A DNA stretch of 64,000 bases from an uncultured Sphingomonas sp. Its GTDB lineage: Bacteria > Pseudomonadota > Alphaproteobacteria > Sphingomonadales > Sphingomonadaceae. Below, in pieces: positions 35,236 to 51,680 of this stretch. The position numbers and the translations under genes are program-made. The notes under the pieces are model-generated. The model was not told the DNA's origin. It made no database searches and saw only the letters and a program-made list of their open reading frames with translations. Every line of letters begins with the position of its first letter. Position 1 is the first letter of the stretch. Location: positions 117,871-181,870 of the forward strand of contig CAJYIX010000037.1 in the NCBI GenBank assembly GCA_913775315.1. The letters run 5' to 3'.

Positions 35236-36023
35236 CGCCGTCTCCCATCGAACTCAATGCCGGCGGCTCGGACCGCCTTGTTGCCATGCAACGCCCAGGC
35301 GAACAGACGCCCGTCACGCAGCGGAAGTACCAGAAACAGATGCTCGGTCACGCCCAGGACCGCAAGCCCGGCCAAAAGGGTCATGCCCGCCGCCGGACCG
35401 CCCGTGGACAGCTCGGCCGCGCGCCAGGCCATGATCGCCGCACCGACGCCGCCCGCGATCGACAGCGGGAACAGCCAGTTCATCGGCGCGGTGCGGAAAT
35501 AGCTCTTCAGATGCGCCAGATGCGCCGGAAACACCTCGTCGCTGAGGTTCGGAACGCCGAGATAGAGGTTGAACTTGGCCGACAGCCGCATCGCGAAGAG
35601 CAGGCCGAAGGTGAGCGGTGCGATCGCGTTGGGCTGGCCCCAGGTGAGCGCGACCATCGCGATCAATGTCGCCGCGATCGCCAGCTCGTGATGGATCACC
35701 GTCGCCGTCGCCGCCCGGAACCGCGCCCAGCCGGTGGCCCCCGCCGGGCACTCACCGCGATTGGGACCGGCGACATGGCCCATCAGGAAGCTCATCTCGT
35801 GCCAGCCCCAGATGGTGATCGCCGCGGCGAAGGAAATGTACGCCCCGCCCACGCTCGCATCGTCCGCCGTCGCCCACACCGCCCCGACTGCCCCCAGCGC
35901 CACCAGCCCGGCGAGCGCCAGGGCTCGCCCGAAGGTAGCGTGTGGCCGGCTGCACAGCCACACCACCGCCGCGGTGCCCATGAACCACATCAGAAGCGCA
36001 AAGAGGAGCGGCGGCAGCGTCAC
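35232..36023 (-). CDS. puhE: Photosynthetic complex assembly protein PuhE (DUF3623)
   Basis: This 263-residue membrane protein has about seven helices and is the PuhE type encoded with acsF and hemA in many PGCs. The internal [20 protein letters not shown] and the loop [19 protein letters not shown] are family features. It is implicated in reaction-centre assembly, with no defined reaction. Both ends overlap neighbours by 4 bases, ATGA with acsF before it and with hemA after. Confidence 0.88.
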   Translation of the reverse strand: MTLPPLLFALLMWFMGTAAVVWLCSRPHATFGRALALAGLVALGAVGAVWATADDASVGGAYISFAAAITIWGWHEMSFLMGHVAGPNRGECPAGATGWARFRAATATVIHHELAIAATLIAMVALTWGQPNAIAPLTFGLLFAMRLSAKFNLYLGVPNLSDEVFPAHLAHLKSYFRTAPMNWLFPLSIAGGVGAAIMAWRAAELSTGGPAAGMTLLAGLAVLGVTEHLFLVLPLRDGRLFAWALHGNKAVRAAGIEFDGRRR

Positions 36024-37084
36024 CAGGCGGGCACCAGCCGGACGTTGGCAGGCGCCGCATTGCGCTTGACCGGGGTGAGGTAGAGACCCGCGAACGTCGC
36101 CGCCGCCGCCAGCGTCAGCCCGGCGCGCTTGACCGCGCCGACGATGCCGCCACGCGCCTTGGCCGCGTCGATCGCGACCGCGACGCGGCGCATCTGCTCG
36201 AGCAGCGCGAGGAAGCGAGGCGAGTCGGTGTCGAGCACCACGGGGAAGACCTGCCGCGTGATCTCCGAACAGATCGAAAAGACGCGGCGGTCGTAGTCGG
36301 TCGGATCAATGCCCAGCGCCTTGTGGAACGCCGGCCGATTGTGGTCGCGCACGTACATCGTCGCATAGACCGCGACGAGGAAGAAACGGATCCATAGCTT
36401 GTTGATGCCGGTGAGGAGCCTGGGATCGGTACGCATCAGGATCGCGAAGGCATCGCCATGCCGGAACTCGTCGTTGCACCACAGTTCGAACCAGTCGAAG
36501 ATAGGGTGGAAGCGAAGCTCCGGGTGCCGCGCCAGGTGGCGGAAGATGGTGATATAGCGCGCATAACCGATCTTCTCGCTCAAATAGGTCGCGTAGAAGA
36601 TGAACTTTGGTCTGAAATAGGTGTATCTCTTGGTGCGCGTCAGGAAGCCCAGGTCGATGCCGATCCGCGCGTCCTTCAGCGTATCGTTGATGAAGCCCGC
36701 ATGCCGGCTCTCGTCACGGCTCATCAGCTTGAAGAGCTGCTTGATGTCGGGGTTCTTCACCCGCTTGGCGATCTCGGCGTAGAGGATACAGCCAGAAAAC
36801 TCGGCGGTCAGCGAGCTGACGAGAAAGTCGGTGAACTCCTCGCGCAGGCCGTCGGGCAGGCTCTCGATCACGCCGTCGAACGCCGCCGTCCGCTTGAAGT
36901 GCAGGCGGTTGGGATCGTCGAGCATCTCCTGGATCAGCGCGTCCCATTCGTGGCGCACCCCCGACACGTCGATACGGTCGAGCGCCTCGAAATCGGTGGT
37001 GTAGAAGCGCGGGGACAACACCGTATCCTCGCGCGCGATGGCCATCGTGTCGGGGGCTGCCTTGACGGGCGAGATCGCGTTCAT
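36020..37084 (-). CDS. acsF: Aerobic Mg-protoporphyrin IX monomethyl ester oxidative cyclase
   Basis: This 354-residue diiron enzyme closes the isocyclic ring E using O2. The iron-binding repeats are [24 protein letters not shown] and [10 protein letters not shown], each with the Glu/His residues expected. Purple bacteria that can live without O2 usually also carry the radical-SAM cyclase BchE; it is not present in this cluster, which fits a strictly aerobic lifestyle. The gene lies between orf98 and puhE, overlapping both by 4 bases. Confidence 0.95.
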   Translation of the reverse strand: MNAISPVKAAPDTMAIAREDTVLSPRFYTTDFEALDRIDVSGVRHEWDALIQEMLDDPNRLHFKRTAAFDGVIESLPDGLREEFTDFLVSSLTAEFSGCILYAEIAKRVKNPDIKQLFKLMSRDESRHAGFINDTLKDARIGIDLGFLTRTKRYTYFRPKFIFYATYLSEKIGYARYITIFRHLARHPELRFHPIFDWFELWCNDEFRHGDAFAILMRTDPRLLTGINKLWIRFFLVAVYATMYVRDHNRPAFHKALGIDPTDYDRRVFSICSEITRQVFPVVLDTDSPRFLALLEQMRRVAVAIDAAKARGGIVGAVKRAGLTLAAAATFAGLYLTPVKRNAAPANVRLVPAW

Positions 37085-37377
37085 AGCCGGGTCCGATCGC
37101 TGAAACTGACTTCATAAAGCTCGGTCATCTCGAAATGACCGGCAAGCTTGGTCCACAACCGTTCGGCGGTGGAGGCGCGCTCGACCGTGGCGGTCCGTTC
37201 GACCACCTTGCGCTCGCCGAAGCCGACGACGATCGGCGCACCGTGCACGCGGACGCGGTCGCCCGGCCCGAGTTCGACGTCGTTGGCCAGCACGACATGC
37301 GCGCACAAAAACTCGTCGCTATGCTCCAGCTCGACCCGGCATTCGGTGTCGAAACGGGTGCGGCGCAGCGCGATCAT
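37081..37377 (-). CDS. Small PGC protein between puhC and acsF (98 aa)
   Basis: This 98-residue soluble protein has no recognised family. It looks like a compact beta-rich fold in the first 65 residues ([18 protein letters not shown], then [17 protein letters not shown]) followed by a helix ([13 protein letters not shown]). An ORF of similar size in this position is familiar to me from other alphaproteobacterial PGCs, which speaks for a real gene. Its start overlaps the puhC stop, and its stop overlaps acsF. It may help AcsF or complex assembly. ATG 37377 was chosen for the ATGA overlap. Confidence 0.7.
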   Translation of the reverse strand: MIALRRTRFDTECRVELEHSDEFLCAHVVLANDVELGPGDRVRVHGAPIVVGFGERKVVERTATVERASTAERLWTKLAGHFEMTELYEVSFSDRTRL

Positions 37378-37850
37378 GGACGTTTCTCCTGCGGCAGCAA
37401 CGCGGCGAAGGCGGCGCGGTTGGTCGCGCCGAACGCGGTCAATTCGATCGAACGGCCAGTGGCGGTGTCGGTCAGCGACAATTCGCCGTCGCGCCACAGC
37501 GTCAGGCTGAACGGCGGCCCCTCGCCCACCCCGTGCATCCGCCGGTCGCGGGCCATGCCCCGCATCACGCCGCGGATGAAGCCGGTCTGTTGGCCGGGTT
37601 CGATCACCTGCGCGATGCTGCCGGCATCGACATCCTCGATCACCACGGCGCCGTCGGCCCGGTCGGCAAAGCGCAGCGTCCGGGTGGCGACAGGGGCGAC
37701 ATGGCTCTCAGCGCGCATCGCCGCGGGCGACGCGGCGAGCGGGGTGCCGGTCAGGCGCACCGCCGCGGTCGCGCCGATCGCAAACAGGATCAGCGCGCCG
37801 GTCATCGCGACCGTGCCGCGCGGCAGCATCGTGGCGTGGTCGTGGCTCAT
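37374..37850 (-). CDS. puhC: Photosynthetic complex assembly protein PuhC
   Basis: This 158-residue protein has one N-terminal membrane helix (VAMTGALILFAIGATAAVRL) and a periplasmic beta-rich domain (FADRADGAVVIEDVD, FIRGVMRGMARDRR, FSLTLWRDGELSLTD). This matches PuhC, needed for normal reaction-centre/LH1 assembly. The MSHDH start at 37850 overlaps the puhB stop; upstream in-frame residues belong to another frame of puhB. Confidence 0.88.
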   Translation of the reverse strand: MSHDHATMLPRGTVAMTGALILFAIGATAAVRLTGTPLAASPAAMRAESHVAPVATRTLRFADRADGAVVIEDVDAGSIAQVIEPGQQTGFIRGVMRGMARDRRMHGVGEGPPFSLTLWRDGELSLTDTATGRSIELTAFGATNRAAFAALLPQEKRP

Positions 37851-38458
37851 GCCGCCTGCGCCCCCGCGAACATCGGTTCGGGCGCGGCCTGCACTTCGGC
37901 GCGCGCGGCACCGGCGGCAAGGCAGGTGCGTGCGAGGAGCGCGGCGACCGCCTGCGGGTCCTTCAGCGAGCGCAGCATCGGCTGCGGTCGGGCGAGCTTG
38001 AACGGCCGTGCATGCGGCCATAGGGCGACATAGCCGAGCCCCGACCCGCTCGCGAGCGTGAGCGGCAGGTCGCCGGTCCCGTCACGACGCACCGCCATGT
38101 CGACGGCGGACACCTGCGACAGCGGCAGGTTGACGCATTTGGGGACTGCGGTGCCGATCCGCAGCACCACACGACGGTCGGTCAGCGTGTAGATCGTCGT
38201 CTTCGCCCCCCCCCAGGCGAAGGCGTGCAGCAGCGCGAACGCCGCCAGCCCCAGCCCCGCAGTCATGGCTGCCGCCACCGGCCCGCCGCTCGCCAGCGCC
38301 AGCGCGGTCAGCAGCGCGAAGTAGATCGCCACGCCGCGCGTGTGAAACGCGTGGCGCGCCAGGCTCGCGCGGTCGGGCCGCCCCTGCCACAGCATCGTCT
38401 CGCCCGCGGGCAGGTGGCCGGGCAGGCCCGGCACCGGCTCGATCTCGTACTCGGTCAC
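37847..38458 (-). CDS. puhB: Photosynthetic complex assembly protein PuhB
   Basis: This 203-residue protein has a leading soluble part (GHLPAGETMLWQGRPD), two membrane helices and a bacterial PH-like domain (IYTLTDRRVVLRIG, LSQVSAVDMAVRRDG). PuhB is a dimeric assembly factor for the reaction centre in Rhodobacter. The ATG overlaps the puhA stop and the stop overlaps the puhC start. Confidence 0.9.
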   Translation of the reverse strand: MTEYEIEPVPGLPGHLPAGETMLWQGRPDRASLARHAFHTRGVAIYFALLTALALASGGPVAAAMTAGLGLAAFALLHAFAWGGAKTTIYTLTDRRVVLRIGTAVPKCVNLPLSQVSAVDMAVRRDGTGDLPLTLASGSGLGYVALWPHARPFKLARPQPMLRSLKDPQAVAALLARTCLAAGAARAEVQAAPEPMFAGAQAA

Positions 38459-39222
38459 AGGAACGGCTCCTGCCGGTTGCGGGTGGCGTAGAGATAGCCG
38501 CCGCCGAAATAGGCCTGGACGCGCTCTTCCTCATAGAGCGTGATCTGCGTCGGCGACTCGAGCCGGGGCACGCCCGCGAACTGCGCGCCGTTCAGCGCAT
38601 CGACGACCACCTTGCCGCGGCGGCGGTTGACCGACGCCATCATCATCGGCGCGAGCGCGGGGCCGCCGGGCGCATCGAACTGGATATAGCGGACGAGGCG
38701 ATCGGCCTTGTCGATCCACAGCTCGGTGATCTTGCCCGCCAGCACTCCGTCGAGACCATAGAGCGGCCAGCCGATAAGGCCGGGATCCTCATGCGCGATG
38801 TGGAAGCCGGCCGCGCTCGACATCGGCACGACGCGCGGATGCCCCTCGAAATCGAGATCGGGGCGCTTGGCACGCTCGACCCAGGCGGCCGGGCCGATGC
38901 CGTCGGCCAGCGGATCGCCGGTGGGGGCGATGGGCGCGCCGGGGAAGCGGTCGGTGCGCCGCGCGGCGATGTGGACCGGATCGCGCTTGTCGTGCGGCGC
39001 GTAGACGGTGCCGTGACCGAAGGGCAGCTTATACGCCTTGGGGCTGGCGGTGCTGAGCACGCCGCCGGGCAGGTCGAGCCGGCCGGTTACGTTATCCTCG
39101 AGCGGATAGCCCTCGCGCCGATCCTCGCGCCGCAGGTAGAAGATGAGCCCGACGAAGAACAGCACGAACGCCCAGAACACCAGCATGGCGACGTCGAGAC
39201 CGGGGGTGAGATCGGGATGCAT
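38455..39222 (-). CDS. puhA: Photosynthetic reaction centre H subunit
   Basis: This 255-residue subunit has a single membrane helix (VAMLVFWAFVLFFVGLIFYL) and a large cytoplasmic PRC-barrel domain (GHGTVYAPHDKRD, PGLIGWPLYGLDGVLAGKI). It caps the L/M core and controls proton entry to QB. The ATG at 39222 (MHPDLTPGLD) lies 11 bp after the lhaA stop. No pufX or pucBA is nearby, so the core complex is probably RC-LH1 only. Confidence 0.95.
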   Translation of the reverse strand: MHPDLTPGLDVAMLVFWAFVLFFVGLIFYLRREDRREGYPLEDNVTGRLDLPGGVLSTASPKAYKLPFGHGTVYAPHDKRDPVHIAARRTDRFPGAPIAPTGDPLADGIGPAAWVERAKRPDLDFEGHPRVVPMSSAAGFHIAHEDPGLIGWPLYGLDGVLAGKITELWIDKADRLVRYIQFDAPGGPALAPMMMASVNRRRGKVVVDALNGAQFAGVPRLESPTQITLYEEERVQAYFGGGYLYATRNRQEPFL

Positions 39223-39233
39223 GGCCGTTCCTT

Positions 39234-40654
39234 TCAGATCGGAAATTCGCTGAGGCCGAAGCGAGACGGGGGCGCGCCGGCACCGCGAACGAGCGGCCCC
39301 AATGCGACGATGGTGGCAAGCAACAGCAGGATTTCGGCAAGATAGACCGCGGCATAGCCCGTGACCGGCCCGGCGAGCGTCGCGCCCAGCCGGTTGGCGA
39401 CCGCGGCGCTCGACACCCAATCGCGCATCAGCGCGCCGATCGCGATCGCCCCGCCCGCCGCGCTCGCCTGTACCGCGCCCCAGGCGCCGAGCGATAGGCC
39501 GCGGTGGCCGCCGTCCTCCAGCGCCATCGCCGCCGTCAGCGTGCCGACCGAGAACAGGCCCGAACCCGCACCGATGAACGCCGCGCCAATGGCGAGCAGT
39601 ACTGGCGCTTCCAGTGGGCCGGCGAACAGGATGGCGATGAAGGCGGCGATCCCGCCGACCGCGCCGAACCCGGCCAGCCGATGCGGGTCCGCTCCGCCGG
39701 CCAGCGCGCGCGCGGCAAAGGCGAAGCCGGCGAGCATCCCCGCCGCCCACAGCGCGGTCAGCGAGGTCGTTGCGCCGACCGACAGGCGCAGGATCTGGCC
39801 GCCATAGGGCTCGAGCAGCACGTCCTGCATCGCGAACGCCGCGGCGCCCAACCCGACGGCGACGAGCAGCCGGCGCGTGCGCGGCACCGCGATGAAGCGG
39901 CCCCAGGCGGGACCGAAAGCGGGCTTCGCTTCGGCGACCGGGCGGCGCGTGCGGTCGCGCGCTTCCTGCTTCCAGAGCGCGACGATATTGAGGGCCATCG
40001 TCAGGACGGCCGCGCCCTGCACCACCTGCACCAGCCGCGTCGGGCTGAAATTGGCAAGCACGCGGCCGACGACAATCGCGCTGACCAGCATGCCGACGAG
40101 CAGGCTGACATAAAGAAGCGCGACGACGCGGGGTCGCGAGGTCTCGTCCGCAAGGTCGGTGGCGAGCGCGAGGCCCGCGGTCTGCGTCGTGTGCATCCCC
40201 GCGCCGACCAGCAGGAACGCCGCCGCCGCGCCCAGATGCCCGACCATCGCCGACCCCTGCCCCGCGCCCGTCATCACCAGGATCGCGAAGGGGAGAAGCG
40301 CAAGGCCGCCGAACTGGAGGAGCGTACCGAACCAGATATAGGGCACCCGCCGCCAGCCGAGCACCGAGCGGTGCGTGTCCGACCGAAACCCGATCAGCGC
40401 GCGAAGTGGCGCGAAGACGAGCGGCAGCGACACCATGATAGCGACGAAGCTGGCCGACATGCCCAGCTCGACGATCATCACCCGGTTGAGCGTGCCGGTC
40501 AGCAGCACGGCGGCCATGCCCACCGAAATCTGGAACAGCGACAGGCGCAGCAGCCGTCCCAGCGGCAGCTCGGGCGTCGCCGCATCCGCGAACGGCAGGA
40601 AACGCGTGCCGAGCCGCGCCCAGAAGTGACCGTTGCGAAGGGCGGCGATGCGGC

Positions 40655-40658
<4 letters not shown>
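39234..40658 (-). CDS. lhaA: LhaA light-harvesting 1 assembly protein (PucC-family MFS)
   Basis: This 474-residue, roughly 12-helix member of the bacteriochlorophyll-delivery branch of MFS transporters is required for LH1 assembly. LNRVMIVELGMSASFVAIM and the loop FAPLRALIGFRSDTHRS are typical of the LhaA/PucC family. It sits directly upstream of puhA, the usual place of lhaA, whereas its paralogue bch2 lies with bchG and bchP. Its ATG overlaps the bchM stop. Confidence 0.92.
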
Positions 40659-45773
<5,115 letters not shown>

Positions 45774-45784
<11 letters not shown>

Positions 45785-47290
45785 AATGCGCCTTCGCCTC
45801 GTAAAGGGTGTCGAGGGTGATGCTGGCCACGCCCTGTGCGGCGGCGAACGCCTCGGTATTCCGACGTGCCTTGCCGCGGACGAAGAACGGGATATTCAGA
45901 AGCTCGCGCTCGGCCTCGGGCGTCCAGCCCTCGGCCTCGGGCACCTCGGCCACCGCCGCAGTGGGGGCGGCGTGGCCGAGGTGGCTGGCCCCGTGGGCGT
46001 CCGAAAACTCGAAATCGTCGCGGAACATGGTGAGGAGATGCTCCTCCAGCCCCATGACCAGCGGGTGGACCCAGGTGTCGAAGAGCACGTTCGCTCCCTC
46101 GAACCCCATTTGTGGCGAGTAGCGCGCGGGGAAATCCTGGACATGGACGGGCGAGGAGATGACCGCGCACGGGATGCGCAGCCGCTTGGCGATGTGCCGC
46201 TCCATCTGCGTGCCGAGCACCAGTTCGGGCTGCGCCGCCTGGATCGCCTGCTCGACCGCGAGATAGTCGTCGGTAATCAGCGGCTCGACGCCGTAAAGCT
46301 TGGCTGCTTCGCGGAGGTCGCGGGCGAATTCGCGGTTGTAGCAGCCCAAACCGACGACCTCGAACCCCAGCTCGTCGCGCGCCACGCGGGCGGCGGCGAT
46401 CGCGTGGGTCGCATCGCCGAACACGAACACCCGCTTGTTGGTCAGATAGGTCGAGTCGACCGACTTGCTCCACCAGGGCAGGTTCGACTGCGGCAGCGCG
46501 GGGATTTCGGCCAAGCCCGCCGCGGCGGCGACCTCCGCCACGAAATCCATCGTCGCGCCGTGGCCGATCGGCACGGTCCGCACCGTCTTCTGCCCAAACG
46601 TCCGCTCAAGCCAGCGGCAGGCGGTGTCGGCGGTTTCGGGGTAGAGGCAGATGTTGAAGTCCGCCGCCCCGATCGCGGCAAGATCGGCGGGCGTCGCCCC
46701 CAGCGGCGCGACCAGCGCCACGTCGATACCCATCGCTTCGAGCAGTCGGGTGATTTCGATCACGTCGTCGCGGTGGCGAAAGCCGAGCGCGGTGGGCCCA
46801 AGCAGGTTGGCGCGCGGCCGGCGACCCTCGGTCGGAGCGGGCCGCGCATCGCGATCGGCAAGCTTGCGGACGAGCTGGTAGAAGGTCTCGCTCGCACCCC
46901 AGCTCTCGCGGCGCTGATAGCTTGGCAGTTCGAGCGCGATCACCGGGCACGGCAGCCGCATCGCCTCCGCCAACCCCGCCGGATCGTCCTGGATCAGCTC
47001 CGCGGTGCAGGAGGCGCCGACGAGCATCGCCTGTGGCTGGAAGCGGGCATAGGCTTCGCGCGCTGCGGCCTGGAACAGGTGCGCGGTATCCTTGCCGAGA
47101 TCGCGCGCCTGGAACGTCGTATAGGTAACGGGTGGACGCTTGGCGCGGCGTTCGATCATGGTGAACAGCAGGTCGGCATAGGTGTCGCCCTGCGGCGCGT
47201 GGAGGACGTAATGGACGCCCTCCATCGCGGTCGCGACGCGCATCGCGCCGACATGGGGTGGCCCCTCGTATGTCCAGACCGCGAGCTGCA

Positions 47291-47291
<1 letters not shown>
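45774..47291 (-). CDS. bchB: Light-independent protochlorophyllide reductase subunit B
   Basis: This 505-residue subunit forms the catalytic heterotetramer with BchN. Asp36 in [10 protein letters not shown] is the unusual aspartate ligand of the NB cluster, as known in Rhodobacter, and [15 protein letters not shown] is also conserved. The C-terminal domain ([22 protein letters not shown]) caps the protein. The ATG at 47291 shares one base with the bchN stop, and the longer frame upstream belongs to another reading of bchN. Confidence 0.96.
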
Positions 47292-49071
<1,780 letters not shown>

Positions 49072-49105
49072 GTCGCGCCCGTTCCTTTGTTCTGAGGCTG
49101 GCTCG

Positions 49106-49147
49106 AAGCTACGCCCACCCTGCCGAGAGTGTCAATCTTTCTTGACG
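49106..49147 (-). promoter_or_regulatory. bchF superoperon promoter with PpsR-like operator
   Basis: On the minus strand TTGACA (49135-49130) followed by 18 bases and TAGCTT (49111-49106) makes a good sigma-70 promoter. The -35 lies inside a palindrome at 49130-49147 that on the plus strand reads TGTCAATCTTTCTTGACG, one base from TGT-N12-ACA. It probably drives bchF to hemA and may also affect ppaA, 150 bases away on the other strand. Confidence 0.55.
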
Positions 49148-49298
49148 TCCATGGTGCAAGACACTTCGTTGCGCCGCAATAACGACCGACGATTGCCAGC
49201 CACCCGAAACAGGCATAGGTTATGATTCGCGGGACATTCCAAAGATGGCGATCCTGCCAGCCGGACCAAGGCCAACTTGACCGGGCGGAGAGCTGACG

Positions 49299-50168
49299 AT
49301 GGCGACCACTGCGCCAGTTGACGGAAAGGGATGGTCCGACCGCGGTCGGACGTCGCCGGACAATATCAGCGTCCTGCCCGCCCCGTCCCCCAATATTCTG
49401 TCAGCGCTGATCGAGGGAGAGATCATTCCCCGACTGATGGTCGCACATCGCAATGCGGTCGCCGTGCCGACCTTCTCGCCGATCCATGCGATCGTGCCGC
49501 AGGACGTCGCCACCCTCGCGCCGATGACGCTGGAGGTGGAGGCCGACATTGTGCTTGCGCATGTCGAGGGGATTCTGGCGCGCGGCGTTCCGCTGGAGGC
49601 GGTGCTCGTCGATCTGATGGCCCCCACCGCCCGGCTGCTCGGCGAATGGTGGGAGAGCGATCGCTGCGATTTCGTCGAAGTGACCATGGGCCTGTGGCGA
49701 TTGCAGGAAGTGGTGCACGAGATCGCCGATCGCACGCCGCCGCCCCGGATCGATGCCGAACCGCGACTTACCGCCTTGTTTACGGTGATGCCCGGCGATT
49801 CCCACACCTTCGGCACCGTCGTCGTCGAGGAGCTGTTCCGCGGCGGGGGATGGGATACCGATCGCTGGTTCGGTACGGAGGCCAATGAACTGCTCGATCG
49901 CGTGGCCGGACGCCACTTCGATCTGATCGGATTGACGATCAGTTGCGACTGCCATATCGCCCCGCTCGCATCGCTGATCGCCGACCTTAGGATTTCCTCA
50001 AAAAATCCGCGGGTTAGCGTGATGGTCGGTGGGCGTGTCTTCCTTCAGGACCCGCTTCTTGCAACCTGTGTCGGCGCCGATGGCACCGCGCGCGACCCCA
50101 GGCTCGCCCTCGACGTGGCGGTGGACCTGGTCCGGGCTCGCGCCGAGGAGGTCCTTGCCGCCGAGTGA
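49299..50168 (+). CDS. ppaA: PpaA/AerR-family cobalamin-binding antirepressor
   Basis: This 289-residue regulator has a helical four-helix region with LLGEWWESDRCDFVEVTMG and a Rossmann-like B12-binding domain starting at the motif PGDSHTFG (His169 is the likely lower ligand). AerR in Rhodobacter capsulatus binds vitamin B12 in light and antagonises CrtJ/PpsR. GGAGAG lies 8 bases before ATG 49299. It is located directly before ppsR with a 22-base gap, the usual order for this antirepressor/repressor pair. Confidence 0.9.
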   Translation: MATTAPVDGKGWSDRGRTSPDNISVLPAPSPNILSALIEGEIIPRLMVAHRNAVAVPTFSPIHAIVPQDVATLAPMTLEVEADIVLAHVEGILARGVPLEAVLVDLMAPTARLLGEWWESDRCDFVEVTMGLWRLQEVVHEIADRTPPPRIDAEPRLTALFTVMPGDSHTFGTVVVEELFRGGGWDTDRWFGTEANELLDRVAGRHFDLIGLTISCDCHIAPLASLIADLRISSKNPRVSVMVGGRVFLQDPLLATCVGADGTARDPRLALDVAVDLVRARAEEVLAAE

Positions 50169-50190
50169 AACCCGTTTTTCCCGGAGTCCG

Positions 50191-51627
50191 GTGCTCGTCG
50201 TGAACAAGCAGATCGCTCCCGCCCGGACCACCGCCTTTTCCCGTTCGGGTACGCTGCCCGCAACACTCGACGCGGCGACGGCGGGTGCGTTGCTCGCCGC
50301 GATGGGCGACGTCGCGCTGATCCTGTCGGGTGACGGCCGCATCCTCGACGTGGCGGTGTCGAACGGCGAGCTTGCGCACCACGGCCTTGACGCGTGGGTG
50401 GGCGAGCGCTTTGCCGAGACGGTAACGGTCGAAAGCCGCGACAAGGTGGCCGAGATGCTCGCCGCCGCCGCCGGGAGCGATGCGCCGGGCCGATGGCGCC
50501 AGGTGAACCACCCGCTGGCCGGCGGCGACGTGCCGATCCGCTACCTCGTCATGCGCCTCGGCGAGGATCGCCGCATCGCGATCGGCCGCGACATGCGCAG
50601 CGCCGCACAGATGCAGCAGCGCCTCATCCAGGCGCAGCAGTCGCTCGAGCGCGACTATATCCGCCTGCGCCAGGCCGAGACCCGCTATCGCCTGCTGTTC
50701 GAGATGGCGTCGGAGCCCGTCCTGATCGTAGACGCCGGCACCAGGCGTATCCGCGAGGCGAACCCCGCCGCCCACCGCCTGATCGGCGCGGTCGAGAGCG
50801 CGCTGGTCGGCGAGCCCGTTCATATCCTGGTCGATCCTGCCGCGCGCGACGACCTGATGGCGCATCTGGGCGCGGCGGAGGCGGCTGACGACGTAGCCCC
50901 CGCGACCGTGACCCTCGCGGGGGGGCATGGCACCGCCACGCTTTCCGCGCGTCCGTTCCGACAGGCGCGCGCCCCGCTCCTGCTCGTGCGGATCGCCGCC
51001 GCGCCCATGTCACCGGCGCGGCGTCAGGACGACGCACTCGGCGAGGTCGTCGACCGGATGCCCGACGCCTTCGTGCTGACCGACCGCAATCTGTCGATCC
51101 TGACCGCCAATGCCGCCTTCATCGACCTTGCCGAGGCGCCGTCGGCGGACCGCGTCGCCGGCGTCCGCCTCAACAACTGGCTGGGCCGGCCGGGCATCGA
51201 CCTCGAGCTCATCGTCGCGCAGCTTCGCGAGCATGGCGCGGTCCGCAACGTCGCGACGATCATCCGCGGATCGGCGGGCGGCGAGGAAGCGGTCGAGGTG
51301 TCCGCGGTCATGGCGCCGAGCGCGGCGGGCGAATGTTTCGGCTTCACGCTGCGATCGGTGGGCCGGCGGCTGCGCGACGCGCCCGAGATTCCGCGCGACT
51401 TGCCTCGCTCGGTCGAGCAGTTGACCGGCCTGGTCGGCCGGATGTCGCTGAAGGAGATTGTGCGGGAATCGACCGACCTGATCGAGCGGCTGTGCATCGA
51501 GGCGGCGCTTGCCTACACTGCCGACAACCGCGCGTCGGCGGCCGAGATTCTGGGTGTCAGCCGACAGAGCCTTTATTCGAAGCTTCACCGCCACGGCCTC
51601 GGCAATCTCGTTTCCAACGAGGATTGA
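50191..51627 (+). CDS. ppsR: PpsR/CrtJ redox-responsive repressor of photosynthesis genes
   Basis: This 478-residue protein has an N-terminal PAS (about 35-135), a Q-rich linker helix (MQQRLIQAQQSLERDYIRL), a second PAS (165-270), a third PAS (285-395) and a Fis-type HTH (ADNRASAAEILGVSRQSLYSK). It binds TGT-N12-ACA operators such as those seen here. Only two cysteines are present, near 382 and 435; Cys435 (ERLCIEAAL) is beside the HTH, as in Rhodobacter. The GTG at 50191 was chosen because GGAG is 5 bases before it; GTG 50200 is the alternative. Confidence 0.92.
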   Translation: MLVVNKQIAPARTTAFSRSGTLPATLDAATAGALLAAMGDVALILSGDGRILDVAVSNGELAHHGLDAWVGERFAETVTVESRDKVAEMLAAAAGSDAPGRWRQVNHPLAGGDVPIRYLVMRLGEDRRIAIGRDMRSAAQMQQRLIQAQQSLERDYIRLRQAETRYRLLFEMASEPVLIVDAGTRRIREANPAAHRLIGAVESALVGEPVHILVDPAARDDLMAHLGAAEAADDVAPATVTLAGGHGTATLSARPFRQARAPLLLVRIAAAPMSPARRQDDALGEVVDRMPDAFVLTDRNLSILTANAAFIDLAEAPSADRVAGVRLNNWLGRPGIDLELIVAQLREHGAVRNVATIIRGSAGGEEAVEVSAVMAPSAAGECFGFTLRSVGRRLRDAPEIPRDLPRSVEQLTGLVGRMSLKEIVRESTDLIERLCIEAALAYTADNRASAAEILGVSRQSLYSKLHRHGLGNLVSNED

Positions 51628-51633
51628 TCGAAC

Positions 51634-51651
51634 TGTCAATTCGGTTTGACG
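51634..51651 (+). promoter_or_regulatory. PpsR-like operator and -35 of the bchG promoter
   Basis: TGTCAATTCGGTTTGACG matches TGT-N12-ACA except for the last base and resembles the bchF site. It lies 7 bases after the ppsR stop and 29 bases before bchG. TTGACG (51646-51651), 17 bases and TAGCCT (51669-51674) could be a promoter, which would put the RNA start at or near the bchG ATG. Confidence 0.5.
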
Positions 51652-51680
51652 CGGGGAGGCGTCAGGCATAGCCTCCTGCC

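Noticed and set aside
49151-49225. 24-codon frame in the bchF-ppaA gap starting ATGGTGCAAGAC
   Set aside because: Very short, no Shine-Dalgarno, no family; it lies in the promoter region and is probably chance.
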